Shown: positions 1 through 13,800 of the stretch, piece after piece
How the letters are laid out: each line of letters begins with the position of its first letter
Position numbering within the stretch: the stretch's first letter is position 1
Source of the DNA: Atrichornis clamosus
Taxonomy: Eukaryota; Chordata; Aves; Passeriformes; Menuridae
Assembly: GCA_013400975.1 (NCBI GenBank)
Contig: WBMZ01015656.1
Span: forward strand, 59,593-123,592
Direction: 5' to 3'
Length of the DNA: 64,000 nucleotides
Translations under genes and position numbers: made by a program
The notes under the pieces: model-generated
Seen by the model: the letters and a program-made list of their open reading frames with translations, nothing else
Databases searched by the model: none
Told to the model about the DNA's origin: nothing

Positions 1-1617
1 TCAAAATTATTTTCACGCATACAAGTCAGTCTCAAGGTTACACCTCAAAATCACTCCCAGCTACAGATCAGTCATTTATGAATCCCTGCCCGTGCAATGG
101 TCTATAATTATACATGTGCATTCGCTGTCTTGCTGAGGAGCACGTACACAAACTCAAATTATAATACCTGCTGGTGAAGCTTAGGAGTCTTGTAACATTT
201 CTGAAAGCTTTAAAGGTTAAAAAAAAAAATAGAGAAATTAGCACGTCTTAGTACATATGAGACAACTTCAAAGTCTGTTCTGATCTACACAGCCACATGA
301 AGAAACAGGTCTTGGCAGCAAAGTTGCAAGTATCGTTTTGGATAAGAGTATTCAAATCTGGAAATGCATGCTGACTTTTCTCTGGTGCTACTGATAATAT
401 TTAATACAGTCACTAGCACAAAGTTGGCAAACAATTTACCACGAGAAAAGTTGTTTTTTAAAAAAAACCAACCAGTGATGACCAAATTATTATGCTGTTA
501 CCACCCAGCAATGCTTGTTAGTGATTAGCAGAGACAAAAAACATTTATGTACCCAGCAGTTTTGACTGAAGAGAGGGAAGTTTCAGTTTCCTCCAAAAAA
601 ATAATATTCAAAAATCTGGAAAAGGTTTTTTTGATATCTGTTTAAAGAAGTCAGAAACTCTAGTTATTTTTTACATACTTTCAAGCCTGTACAAGGTTAG
701 ACATCTATCATGCAAGGCCTAAAATCATTTTTGATGGAGAGATCATAATTTGAGAAAAGCTTACATGGTTACTGAGGACAACCTGGAAACAAGGGATTAC
801 TCCATTTCCCAAAAGCAGAAATGGGAGGTAGAAAAAAAAAAAAGGAGGGAAAGAATGGAAGTAGATGGAAAAAACAGCATTTGTATAGACTGTGTAAAAG
901 GAGAGAATGTGTCCACATTCTATCTCACATCAGTACTACTGATAATAATCTCCAACTGCAAGCCAAGTTTTGCCAATTATTTTATGAATGACAGGCCCAG
1001 GTAGGAAAAGTATTCTCTGATTCTACTCCAATCCATCCATCTGTTATCAAAAAACATCTAGAAAAAGATACAAAAACACTGTGTGGATGATACCCACAGA
1101 AGGCCACAAAGTCAGAGTGATGAATAGCTGAAATCCAGGCAATTTCCTGAGATCCGTGAAAAAAATCCCCTCCTCTTCTTGGGGCTCACCCACCTCATGT
1201 GGTGCACACCACGCTGGATGCAGTGAAAGGCCCTGCCATGCCAACAGGGGAGGCCACTACTGACTGCTTTAAATGCATGAGCAGAAGGTCACAGCCCACA
1301 GTGATGGCCCACAGCAGCAGCTGCTGCCATCACAGCAAACATCTGATCCGTGCAAAATCACCCCTGGGTACAGAAATCAGTAGCGGACACTCGAGACCTA
1401 AGCCCGGGGCAGTGCCTCCCCTTCTCTTTGCTGTGCAGCCCAGGACAGTGGAGAAAGGACCCAGAAGATCTGGAGGCTTACTGAGTGTCCCCAAGAGCAG
1501 ATGTGTTTCTCTGCAGCATGCAGATGGCCTCTGAGCTTTAGATGTCTCTTACCCTGGATCTCCTTTCCATCTAATTGCCCCACCTCTCTTACATGTATTA
1601 CAGACACTACACTGCCA
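1..1617 (-). other. DENND5B intron 3, left part: no gene seen
   Basis: AT-rich sequence with no recognised exon, RNA or repeat. The short frames in it have no family similarity I can see. The next DENND5B exon (expected to continue D-Y-Q after ILLYSQ) is not here. Confidence 0.6.
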
Positions 1618-2145
1618 GTCACTGTCCCCCTGAGTTCAGAACCAGGGAGGCCACACCTCAAATCCTGTGTCCAGTTTTGGGACCCTCACAACAAGAAAGA
1701 GATTAAGGGCAATGAAGCTGGGGAAGGGTCTGGAACATAAGTCCTATGAGAACTGGATGAAGAAACTGTTTTTTTTTTTTTAGCCTGAAGAAAAAATGGT
1801 TCAAGGGGGACTTCTCACTCTCTACAGCTACCTGAAATGAGCTTGTAGCAAGGTGGGGCTTGGTCTCTTCTCCCAAGTAGCAAGTGATGAGAGGAAATGG
1901 CCTCAAGTTGTGCCTGGGGTGGTTTAGATTGGATATTAGGAAAAATTTCTTCACTGGAAGGGTTGCCAAGCATTGGAACAGGCTACCCAGGGAAAGGGTT
2001 GAGTCACCATCCCCAGAGGCATCTAAAAGACATGTAAATGTGGCAATTAGAGACATGACTTAGTGGTGGATTTGGCAGCATTAGGTTTACAGTTGGACTT
2101 GATGACCTTAAAGGTCGTTTCCAACCAAAATTATTCTATGACTCT
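1618..2145 (+). mobile_element. CR1 LINE fragment, 5'-truncated, 3' end intact
   Basis: About 530 bp match the 3' part of an avian CR1: GAGGCCACACCTCAAATCCT, CAGTTTTGGGACCCTCACAA, AGGAAATGGCCTCAAGTTG, GGATATTAGGAAAAATTTCT, then GTTGGACTTGATGACCTTAA and a TATTCTATGACTCT end. A T-run at about 1771-1782 replaces a few consensus bases. Many substitutions and broken frames show a dead copy. It lies in DENND5B intron 3, antisense to the gene. Confidence 0.9.
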
Positions 2146-5100
2146 TCATGTTCATAGCTCAATCACTAATTTGTTCACAGAACATTTTGCAAGAGAAACT
2201 ACTCAAAGAGGACAACCCCAGAGCAAAGTGGTCCCTGGGGCTTCTACTGCAACTGCAGTCTCCTAACAGCTGCTTAGCTGGCTTTGGTGCAGTGTCGTCT
2301 CTCACACTCAACCTTCTCCCTAAGTGAAGAAGAGGGCAACAGAGTCAAGGACAAAGACTCTGGATCCAAGTCCCCTTTTTGGCATCATCTGATGGGGGCC
2401 CTCAGCCAAGTATCTCAATTCCCTGTGCAGGACATGCAACTTCAGCAGGGACCTGCTCCACTGCAGGTCTGCAGTTCTGCTGCACGAGCACCACGTTCAG
2501 CCACGCTTTACCAAGGTCTGGTAACATTCACATGGCTCACAAGAGATAACCCAGTGCTTAAAATGCAAACCCTGAAATGCTCCTGTGTAAGTACAAATCA
2601 CTGTTTTCTGCTGGAGATGGAAATAGTTGCAGCATTAGGACATCAATTCCCTATAAATGTTTTTTCTGAAAGAGAACAAAATTTGACAATTATTTGTCTT
2701 GATGTTGATTCTCCGTAACACAGTAACAGGACAACAGCTGAGCAGAAATATCTATCCTGAAGAGCTTAAAGTTCAAACAGAAGCAATGACTGAGAAAACA
2801 AAATGAAATAATCTTCTTTTCATTTTACAGACTGGGTACAGGAGGTCCGAGATGTTAAGCGATTCACAAAGCTCAACATAAAATTTACTCTTCCTGCTAC
2901 AAAGGAGTCTGATATCTCAAAATCCTTCCGATGCTGCAGCAAAGCAAAACCAAGACCCTTCAAGAGGGGAACGAGACATCAGTGTTATCCCTGCAAAACC
3001 AGCTAAGACCTTGTTCAGGTGCTACCCCCAAGATTCAAATCTTTGGTCATAATCAAACAGAAGAGAATTTCAGCAAATGTCCAATCACAGGAATTTTGTG
3101 CATAAGGCATGTGTAAGAGCACACACACTCATTCTAACCAGAAATGGTGTTCCTGCTGGGACAGTGTACTGTTATTCCAGTTTCACACCTGCAGCCTTCC
3201 TGATGAAAGCACAGCTTGGCTGTTTTCTAATTCTCTGTCCCAGTAATCCCCCAAAGGTAGGGCAGAAAGCCTACTACAGAGCTGGAGTCACAGCCTGGAT
3301 CTTCCAAATCTACTCCGATGCTGTAAAAATAGACTGTGCTTCTTTATTTTCCTTTTGAAGTCTCATTTTACATACAATTTGAAAGCACTTGGAAGCATTT
3401 GAAAAGGTGAGTTACCTGGACACCAGTTCCATTCCTCTACTGCTTTTAGAACATGCATAAAGGACAACTTCAGCTTTGCAAAGCCACATATTTAAATATG
3501 TATCCTGGAAGATGATAATCAGATAAGGTTCTCAAAGAGTACTTTATCAATATGCACAAAACAATTGTCTTTAAACAAAATAAACCAAACCAACACAGAA
3601 AAAACCCCATCAATGAACCTTAATGAATAAAAGCTAATTCTTCAGAGGGAAACACCTGAACAGGCTTTAAAACATTCTTGTGACCTATAGTTTTTCTACA
3701 TGCTATCTCTTTAGTCAAAGTATTATAAAAAATTGTTGTTCAATTGCTTTTTTGGTAACAAGATATGAATTAGATGAGCCAGGTATATTTGGAAAAACTG
3801 GAAAATAAAAATTAGTATTTTGCTTTGAGCTCTTGAGTATGAGTCAGGAACAGCACATAAGCAAACCTGTTTTGGGTCTGGGTACCTTCAGATCTGTAAT
3901 GTTTATATATAGCACACTGCAGATGAAAAATGAAATCTGAAATTCACATTGGAGACAAAAATTGTTTATGAAAGCAAAGGTTTTCAAATCAGATCTCAAC
4001 AGCTCCACAGAAGCAGCACATATAAGTGCTGCAAACATCAAAGCACCCTGGAAGCTTTCACCTTTCATCTGGCTTGTGTGCTGGCAGCTGACAAGCCAGT
4101 CCAGGTGACTTTCAAGAGCTGTTCAGATAAAACGCACAAAAATGGTTCAAGAAATGTTTATTCACTATAGAAATCATCTTGCAGCAGTGCTGCATTCAGG
4201 GAACCCGGACAGGTGCAGTGACATGGGGTTGAAAGCAGCAGACTGTCCCAAGAAAATGATCTCTGGCACCTCAACACCTGCCCTTCATCCCTGACAGAAG
4301 AGTGGATTTACCAGCAAAGTGACACAGCACAGGAGTTACTCTATAAAAGCAGAGTGGCAATTTATGCAAATATGAAAATACATATTTTCTTAAACAGAAC
4401 GGTTGAGAGACAAGTCTGCATCTAAGTGCCTGAAGCAAGCATAAACCTCTCAAACTGGGGGTCAGCTCTGCCCCAAGGGAAACATCCCAAGGCCAATATT
4501 CACCGAGGCCAATTCTTTTCCCTTGTTGGCCAGTGCTTAATGTAAAAAGCTTCTGCTTCAATAAATTTCCATTTATATGATTTATCTATGTCACAGCCTG
4601 CCCTCAGTGGTTCAGCATAAATTAATTTATGATTAAGAGCCACCTCAAGAATTAGCTCCCAGCTTACCAGCATGGTGAAGTCTCTGAGAACAGGGCAAAA
4701 GTCTGTGACAAGGCTGACAAGGTGCCAGCAGGACACATGAAGGTGTTCCTGCAGACACAAGGAGCCCCTTGCTTTGCTCTGTGGCTGCTGGGACAGAACA
4801 GGCTCCCCAGCCAACAGCGAGATGATGGGCAGGACACAGACCCCAGCAGGGAACAACTTTGCTCAAGCCCACTTCAGACTGCCATGTTATTGATCTGCCA
4901 TTTGCCATAACTGCAATGTAAAGGCCTGATTTAACTTTCTTCCCCTCATTCTTAAAAGGTAAAGATGTTTCATCATGGAAAACAATGAGATCCAATTAAA
5001 AAAAAAAGTGGAGAGGTGGTGGATTGAGTGTGTGTGTGTGTGGGTGGGTGGGTGTGTGTGCATAGTGCTTAAAAGCAGTGGCTCAATCTTCCTTTACAGC

Positions 5101-8100
5101 TCATTGTGAACACAAACAGGAGTGAGGTTGTGGCACAGACCTGTACTAGATCCTTTTCCTTTTTTCCTTCACTTTTCAGGCCGTACTGACTTTGTCTAAA
5201 AAAAATTGAGCAACTTTTAATTAAAAAACAATTTTGTCTTTTCACTTAAGTTTAAAAGGAAGAGTATACGTAATTCTCTGACTATTCCATCCAATTCCTT
5301 GTCTCCTTTCCAGGGAAACGTGCACTGCAGCCTCCTCTGAGTGTGGTGCTATTGAGGCCCTAAACCCAGGTCTTTTTCACAGCATAGACAGATTTGTCCC
5401 CGTATAAATTGTTCTCTGCAATAACTTCCCACTGATTTGGATGAATACTAGTGTGGAGGGCAACTATTTAAATAATAAGCAGAAGAGTGAAGGTTTTCTA
5501 CATATTAGGTGTAAAAATGCTTTAAAAGGCAAACACATTATGCATGTATTAGGTTTTTAAAATCTCCCCCAAAACAGATTTCATAAGAAAGCTCTTTCAG
5601 ACACTACCTTTTTCTAGGTGATGACTTTATATATGCATAGTCATTTGTATTATAATTTCTAAGATCAAAAAAAAAAATGCAAAGAATATTTCAATCTTGG
5701 AGGAACAATTACTCAAGCCCTTGGAAAAACAACTTGGAAAATGCTCAAAATTATAATGAGTAGAAACAGCCTAAGCTCTAAGAAGTTTATCTCTGTCTCA
5801 TCCACACGTTCCCTCTCATGCTTAAATCCCTGGAAAGGCAGACATACAAAATGGATTGCTGAGGTTTCCACAGAGCTCACATAGTTTAATTCATCTCTCT
5901 CCAGCAGAAATCTCATGCCAGTGGTGCTTTGTTACTTATCCTTTGGAAATTGTAGCAGCTATCGCAGAGTGGACATAAACAAGACCCTTACATCTGCACA
6001 GTTGCACAGGAGAGCTGTGCTCTGAATAAAGGGCATTTACAAGAGCACTGCAAAGACTGCACCCTGAAGGATTGCAGGGAAAAAATATCTAATCCCTCCC
6101 CTTGGATTTCAAAGCCCCATTTTCCCAAGTGACGGGATAGCAGTAAGACACAACGAACAGTGCAGCTGGACAGCCAAAGATGACTGCAGCAGCCATGGTA
6201 CAAACAGCCACCCACTGGTCCTGTCCCCATGGCAGAGCTGTGCCAGACACGCTCCTATCACGCCGGGAACACGTCCAGGGCAAGCTGGGCAAAGTCACCC
6301 AACACCCTCACCTCTTCATTGACTTAGCTGTCTTTGTTCAGGCTGCTGGAAACATTTTGCCTCAGCTACAGGGTTAAAAATAAACCTTTTCATCCTCAAC
6401 TCCTAGTTCCCTTGAGAGAAACCACGCCAGGAAATCCAGTACAGCCTCTGTGCAACCTTCCTGCCAGCCCTTCACTGCTGTTATCATCAACTAGGCTGAT
6501 TGTATGGTCAGGGTTATAACGATTTATATTTTCACTCAACTTTCCACAAGAAGTCTTTATTCTTTAAAATAAAACCAAAATTTTTGGCAAGCCTGAATGA
6601 AAAAGCTTCCTTCTGACAAGGCTAGAAGAACCACAAAGAAGTCAGCGTACACATTCCATATATGTTAATAACAGCTCTCTCACTGAAATAGTTTGCTGAA
6701 TGGTCCAGTGCTCTGATTTCTTGAGCATTATAGCATTAAGTCAGTGAATTCTGATTTTGGGTAAATAATGCTGTCTTGCTTGAAATTGTAACTCATCTCT
6801 TTTTGAGTTTGGGAAGGTTGCAGCAAGGCCAGGCCCCTGAAAACACAGTCCAAGGAGTCCATCCTCTTCAAAGTTGGAAGGGAAAGAAGGACGAACTTGC
6901 AAAAATCCCTCTCTTACTCATTATTTTTAAAAAAGAGACTTGTAAGCCAAAACCTTTTCATCTTTTGCCTTGAAAGAACTTGGGAGTTAAAAATAAGTGT
7001 TTCTCCCTGGTAGGTTTCAAAGCTTAAAGAGAAGAGATTTCAGTTGTATCTAGGCTGGTTATATCTCAAACAGGAAAATAGCTGCTGTTCCCTCGCTCAG
7101 GAATTGCAAGACTGACATTTAAAAGAAGCCACAGTGCACAATTAGCCAAGCACTCAGCTATCAGGGAATGCCAAAACTGAGGCTTTGCACTTGCCCTCCA
7201 CTCCACATTCCTCACCTCTGGGAAGCAGCATTACACTGTTATTTACATAATCACAGAATTTCCCTAATACAACTATACACTTCGCCCCATGCACCATCAA
7301 GCTGTGCCTGTATTAGATAGGGAAATCAAAGTCATATCAAGGACGTCCCTAGATTCACAAATAGTAGAGAGGGAGGGGAGAAAAAAAATCTGTATTTTGG
7401 AGGGTGGAAAGGACTACTCACGATCTCATTTTTCTTTAAAAAAAATGACAATGAAAACAAACAAAACAACTAAACCCTTAAATTACAACCAGTAATTGTA
7501 AGAACAACACTTATTTATCTAACTTCTGGTGGACATGAAGACTGAGTCAAAATTATTTAGTGGATATTTTGTATTGATCTGTCTCAAGGGCTATTGCAAC
7601 AGTAATGCACGTACAGATTGCTCTACACATGCACAAAATAATGCTAAAATGTAACCCAACAAGCACATTTTTCCTAATACTTACTTCCTTACTACCTTTC
7701 AGTAAGAAAGAAAAAAGATAAAAATTTCTCAGTTCTCTGTGAATCCACAAGCAGGGACCAGGGTGGGACTGATGAGCAGGGATGGGTGGGGAGGCATTTC
7801 AGTGGTGCTGCTGTTTAATATCAAAGCCCAGTGTAAAGTGGCAAAGGCAGCACAATTCAAACCGAGGAGGAAAGGGGATAAGTGCACACACACACAGAAG
7901 CAGAAGGGAGGGGAAAAGCAGCCTAATCAAAACTAACAGCAGGATTTCTGCTCACACTTCAAACTGAGAGAAGAGAAAACCTTTCATTTTCAGTTCTTGA
8001 AAGCAGACCCCTGGAGTCCATGTGGAGAAGTGCTCTGCAAAGAACTACCAATCCTTTGAATTCATTCATTTGCAGAAGAACTACCCTCTTTCCACCTCCC

Positions 8101-9431
8101 TGAACATTTTCACCCCATTCTCAGTCATTTAGTTATTAGCACTACCATTACACACTTACTGACCTTTCCTTTTATACGACAATCCCAAGCACTCCCTCTT
8201 GGACCCTGAAGGTTCATTACCCACACTCATTTTAGACAACTTCCCATCTTCTCTCCCCTCTGCATTTCAAGCTGTTGATTGAACCACATCTCTTGAGAAT
8301 TCCAGGTATTCAGCATCTTTTCCTCTTTTAAGTACAAGGTATGTGTACTTCCTGGCTCCATGTTTTTCATTCTACTCTGATGAAACCACTTCCTCCCTCA
8401 CCCATCCTCGAAAATTTTTCCCTGACTTATTTTCATAATTTAGGGTCAGCATCACAGATGCCATTTGGGACGCCGAATAACATGGACAGGCTTCCAGTAA
8501 GACTTAGCGGAACCTCCAGAAAGTCTGAACAACCCCTTGAAAGTCAGCATGAAACTTGAACTTGACATGTTGGGCACCCAAATATCACCAGGGCCAGACT
8601 CACAGGAACCAGCATTGTATGAGACACAGTAATGGGTGTAAAACCTGAGAGGATGCCCATTGCCAAGTCAGGAATCCCCAAACCTGCAGCAGAGTATTGT
8701 ACTACTACAGAAAGACACAACCATAAGAGAATAGGTACAGACCAGATTTTCAAAAGCTTGCTGGCACATTTCAACATGGACAGGCTCTCTGCAAGCAACT
8801 TCTGCCAATGTAGTCCTGGCCAACTGCAATCTTAGCATCTCAAAAAGAAGTACCAGCATCCTTGTCAGCAAAATTCCCAAATATCTCAAGTAGGACTAAA
8901 AAGGAATGGCCTGTAACTCCACCCAGTTTCAATCCAGCATTAAATCTTTAGCCTCCAAGTGCTAAAAAACTCTCAGTTTTTTAACGAGAACATATCCATC
9001 ATATGGGAGGGAGGAAATTTCACCAGACCTGGATATGCTGCTGAAATTTGAAAAGCAAAGTAGCAAGAGTGTCTTCTGCAAGATGTATTACTTTCTGCTG
9101 GTATTTTTGCAGCAGATAGGATTAGTTCCATGCTGTCTTGCAGCATGATCAAGAGCAGTGTGAGGATAATAATCAAATGTATTCTACTCCTAGCTGCCAC
9201 ATGGGATAAATACAATGCATAATTAAACAAGCAGCACCTAGACTGCCTGAAGGAAACAATTATTTAGTGCTTTCAGACTCATTTCTCTCATGTTTCTTCT
9301 GTGCATTGTCATGTTTCAAAAATCAACATTGATCCATACAACATTAAATTACATTAGCTCCTGTGGCTGCAGCTGCCCAGGAACTGCCTGTTGGAAACAC
9401 ACCCAGTGTGCATTGCCGGATGAGCACCCAC
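2146..9431 (-). other. DENND5B intron 3, right part: intronic
   Basis: The intron starts at the exon 3 donor GTGGGT (9431-9426). The stretch holds a TG-rich microsatellite near 5.03 kb and otherwise unique AT-rich sequence. Open frames of 60-145 codons occur but none resembles a known protein or carries convincing splice signals. Confidence 0.6.
5027..5060. repeat. (TG)n/(TGGG)n microsatellite
   Basis: An alternating TG tract is interrupted by three TGGG-type units and followed by a further TG run. Confidence 0.9.
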
Positions 9432-10098
9432 CTTGTGAGTACAGAAGGATCTGCATCTCCAGAAGAACACAGGTGAAAACCTGGACCAGGTTCTCCAGGC
9501 CCAGCAGCTCAAAGACCTCCCTCAGCGGGTAGTCAGAGAGCGGCAGCTCGTTGGGCCCAGGTCTCTGGCAAATGATGGGCTCGTAAACCCCATAAAACTT
9601 GAGCGACCTCCCCGGGGGTGGCAGGGGAACCTCGTAGAGGATGTTGTGGATGTAGCTCTCCAGGGGCAGAGGCGGCGGCTGCTGGGAGGTCACTGCCTTG
9701 TAGAGCTGGATCAGGAACTTCTTGCAGGCTTGCATGAAGGGCAGAGGGGTGATGAGGCATATGCACTTGGAGACGTAGAGCGTGTCCCTGCTGATGTCGT
9801 AGGAGTTGTAGCGCTGGAGCTTGGCGAGGGACGTGGCGTCGCCCTCGTCGATGCTGCTGGCCAGGGAGTCCATGCTGCACGAGGAGGAGGCGCAGACGCT
9901 GCTGTACTGCTCTGCGTTGTGCATCTGGTACAGCGTCTGCATGGCCGTACAGATCTGCTTGCTCGTGACCTCCTCGTAGAAGGTGAGCACAAACCCGTAC
10001 GTGCGGGAGCCATCCTCCCTGGTGATGATGAACGAGTGGAGCTGCGGGTCTCTGTTATCCGCCTGCGTCCTGAAAGAGAGCCCTTTGGGCATACACAG
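9432..10098 (-). CDS. DENND5B: DENND5B coding exon 3 (large DENN exon)
   Basis: This 667-nt exon encodes 222 residues plus one base. It opens with [20 protein letters not shown] and ends [11 protein letters not shown] with the first G of the next codon. The acceptor is CTCTTTTCTTAG|CTG (AG at 10100-10099) and the donor is CACAAG|GTGGGT (9431-9426). It holds the central and C-terminal uDENN region ([20 protein letters not shown]), a Ser-rich linker ([18 protein letters not shown]) likely to be a phosphorylation-prone loop, and the conserved block [19 protein letters not shown] followed by [20 protein letters not shown]. The start of cDENN comes last ([20 protein letters not shown]). Its GC content is much higher than in the flanking introns, and long antisense and other-frame ORFs over it are shadows. 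The open frame continues about 28 codons past the donor, but that part is intronic. Confidence 0.95.
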
Positions 10099-10570
10099 CT
10101 AAGAAAAGAGAAAAGAAACATGCAGTTATCTAAGACACAATTTTATTTTGTTATTTTTGCTGTACAGGCACATCCTTTTTATCTTCTGCATCACAACAAG
10201 CCATTTATCATTAAACATAAAAAGTATCGAAGAACAAGCAGCCTAAAACTGATGTTAAAAGAAAAGGTAGACATGACTGAAGAAAGAAAAGCACCCTCCA
10301 AAATGACCCATCTATTAAGCCATTATGACTCCTTTTCAGTACTTTCTGAAACTATTTTCACTACTGAATTATCTTAGTGTCATTTACTTAAGCATCATAT
10401 AAAAACATCCAGTTTAATTCTCATTTGCATATATCGTGCCCACAGTACTCTAAAAACACAGAGCCAAGGAAACATCTTATACCACTGAATTTAAATTACA
10501 CAGACTTCTTGGAATTCTTTGATCTTCCCTCATTTTCTGGAAAAAAAAACCCCAAGCAAACCAAACCCCA

Positions 10571-10808
10571 ACTGACTGGCAGCTATTACATTTACTTTAT
10601 TCTTTAAGTGCTACCAAATAGCTTAGATGGGAGAAAAGGCGGGATGGGGAGGGAAACACCCAAAATCTATGAAAGCCTCATTTTTTGATTTACCACTCAG
10701 CAAAATCTTTTGCAATGATTCTACTACACTGGGTGTTTCTCTGAAGCTTGACTCTAGTGATAACTCGAGGCATTCTTCCAGACATTCTTTGGGAGTGCTA
10801 TCAGCCAT
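10571..10808 (-). other. Candidate alternative terminal exon or poison exon in DENND5B intron 2
   Basis: The minus strand has an acceptor (TTTGTTATTTTGTGTTAG) immediately followed by an ORF starting MADSTPKECLEECLEL, with 61 codons to a TAA at 10625-10623. Exon 2 ends in phase 0, so this reads in frame as ...DAVNM-MADSTPK... . About 20 nt past the stop lies AATAAA, then a CA and a GU/U-rich tract, the layout of a poly(A) site. Use of this exon would give a protein of about 135 residues lacking nearly all of the DENN module. A possible internal donor (GAGTG|GTAAAT) would instead make a 115-nt cassette that shifts frame and stops 14 codons into exon 3. The peptide is acidic and Leu/Glu/Ser-rich and I do not recognise it. 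ORFs of this length also arise by chance here. Confidence 0.33.
10596..10601 (-). terminator. Candidate intronic poly(A) signal AATAAA
   Basis: AATAAA reads on the minus strand 21 nt past the TAA of the candidate terminal exon. Downstream in the transcript sense come a CA dinucleotide (about 15 nt on) and a run of GTTGGGG, GTTTGG and poly-T, matching the usual downstream element. AATAAA alone is frequent in AT-rich introns, so confidence rests on the arrangement. Confidence 0.33.
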
Positions 10809-13800
10809 CTAACACAAAATAACAAACATCCAGCAAAACTTGTTTGAATGTGCATCAGCAGGAAACTCCTCATGTTCTAGATAAATCAGTATGTTTATAA
10901 ATGAAAAACTAAAGCTTCATTTGTACCTTCCATCTGAAAAAATGAAAGAAGAGAGGGAGAGCCTTCAAAGTCTTCTTCCTGTTCAAAAAGGCCAACTTTA
11001 CCATGGGATGTGAACCTACACACGACTGAGTGCATCCCCTAATGTCTCACCTTGACCAGGAGTAAATTCTTCTGATGCTAGAGAAATAACTATATATTTT
11101 CAGGCACATCCTACCCTGAACTTCAGCAGTGCACCTTGCAGAGACCATTCTACAGCCTGATAAAGCAACTGTTACCAGCACAGCTGGGATTTAGGCAAGC
11201 GGTCCAGATTCACTCCACAAGAGGCTATCAGGCCCTTAAATTATCTAGGACAGCTCTTATGTATTGCTCAAAAAGGTAATGTATAGGGAAATGAGTAGCC
11301 TGGAGTCGGCAGAAGAATTTAATTCAATTGATGGGCTTTCCTGACACAAACCATGAAATTGCAGCTTGAACCATTTCTGAGCAGCCATCACATTTTTGTT
11401 CAGAAGCTTTATAGTTTTTATTGAGGCATTAACAACAGAGCCATGGGTAAGACTTCTCCAATAAAGAAGTAGTAAAAAATCCTTGTTTCACACTTTATTT
11501 AAATTTATTCTGCACAATAAATATCTCTCTTAACCTCATTTTTGGGCAGGCTTGCTTAATAAAAATTTATTTCTAGAATGTGGGCTTTCAATGGTGGCTA
11601 TAAGCCTTATCAAAGCCAACCAGGCAGAAATCACTGGTTTCAATCTCCATGCTATCAGAGATTACATTTTTCTTCACTTTACAGAAAAATACCTGGATAA
11701 GCAAATTAGATACACTATTACAATCAAGAACAGATATGCATCAGGGAAATTCAGATCGGCTGAGACAGTTTCAGAAGGCTGTTTAAATAAATTTCCTCCA
11801 AGTCTTAATTATTATTCCCTCGTCCTCTATATACTGAGTATACACACACAAAGGGATGCACATCTATTAAGTTTCAGCCACAGTTTAACATGCAGAATGT
11901 TGACCCTTTAAGACCCTGGCTGCAAACCCTGACCCAGAGGCTGCTGCTGTTGTTAGATCTACAAGAGGACATGGGAAAAAGCAGAGAAAAAAGGAAGATG
12001 GGAAGCACCAAGGCAGGAGAAATGACCAGGAGTCACTTAAAAAGCTAAGATCAAAAGGAAGAGCCTGTACTCATTTTCCAGCAATACAGAAAGCTTTGAA
12101 TTTGCGGTTAATGCATGAAAACTTTCATCTTAGGGCCTTGGACATCAATCACTTCCCATCTCATCTGTGTCACACATGCCACAGGAGAGTGTTGGAGAGC
12201 TGCTTGGGAGTGGCTGAGGGGGTGAAATCTTAGCCTGCTGGTGTGACTTTGGCTCACTAATGCTGAGAAGACAGTCAGCCACCTGTATTTCATCTTTGTA
12301 TAAACACTGAAAACTATCCAAGATTACTGATCAAAGGACAGGATTTTGGTTTCCAGAACACTTTACTATTTAGATTTAAATGTATCCATTAGCAGAAAAA
12401 TGTGGAATTCAATTGTATTTGCAATAAGGGTTATAACCAAGATGGCTTGTAAAAACAAAAGTAAGCTGCACCAGGACAGATAAAAAGATATCAACTAATC
12501 CATAACCCACCTCTAGAAATCCTGAGTAGGAGATACCCCTTCCCCAAGCACAGAGACAGGACACACACACTGTAATCCCTCCCTCCCTCTTCTCCCAGCC
12601 ACCATCATTTGCAGGTATTTCTGGACCAAAGGTCCTCTCTGGACCACTGCCCACTAGCACCTCTTCTCCGTTAGATCCTTCATTTCACTTCCTAAGTCTC
12701 TACGCATTTCTCATGGTCACAACATGCCATACCCAAATTGCACTGTGGGTGAGGGGGTGGAGAGAAAGATGCTTTTGTTCAGCTTAAAGCCTGCTCCTTC
12801 AGATTACACCAGGGAGCCTTTAATTCTCTCATTTCTGTACATGAGACATTAAACAGTTAATGCTTCCTTGGACTTCAGAAATACAGGCAAAGATTTATAT
12901 ACCTTGATGAACCAGAGGGCTAATATAGGAGGCTCATTTCCTAAAGAATTCTGTTTCCTCTCTATGGAGAACTTCAGTTTGGTACAACACTTGCAGAATG
13001 ACCATAGAAGATAGCATGTGAGGTCAGGCAGGGATAATCACAAAAATCAGAGAGGGGAAAAAGCACTTCCCTATTAAAGGGAACTCTGTACTTTGATACA
13101 TACTTTAAAACAGAGAGAAAACATGACTCTTTGGCAGCTTGATTGCTTGGGACTTCAGGGGGCTGTTTTTAAAGAGACAGGATGGTTCCAGAGGGCAATT
13201 GAAATTCCTTAGGCATCCAGCAAAGCCAGAGTTCTCACAAGTTAACCTTCAAGGATTTATGCATTTTCTTCTCTGAGGAAAATTGCTTCTGGAAGCTCAC
13301 ATAAAGCAAACACATAGGCAGAACTAACACAGCAAGGCAAGATCAGAAAGGCAAATAATTGCCTCAAGGGATTCTGTGGAGGTGAATATTACTTTAAATG
13401 ATGTTTCAGATCAAAACAATAAAGAAGTTTTCCAGAAGATAATTTAAAAGATCATTAAATACTGCTGCTGTTAGTAAATGCTTTTTTTTCCTCCAAGACA
13501 CATTGCAAATGAAAGATGTGTTCTTCAGCTATTTGATTTTAGTTGAATGCAGCTCAGTTCAATTATTTTAATAGGCCTCTTGCTGGTTTTAGCATTGTTT
13601 TTATCCAATACTATGATCACACTTCATGAATATTAGACATTTTCAACTGTAATGTGAGAAACAAATAACACAGCAATTCCAGCTGCTGTATTCCTGCTGT
13701 ACACCCCTATAATTTCTCTGAACACCCCCAATTCAAGGGCAGAACTAAAAGGCATAAATAGCCTTGGCAGTTCAGTTATTACCACCTTAACTGCTGATGA

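Noticed and set aside
9349..9431. Extension of the exon 3 frame past ILLYSQ
   Set aside because: The donor CACAAG|GTGGGT falls here and the following residues do not match the family, so it is intron readthrough.
9646..10377. 243-codon plus-strand ORF
   Set aside because: It is the antisense shadow of DENND5B exon 3. That exon is GC-rich with clear family similarity on the minus strand and correct splice sites.
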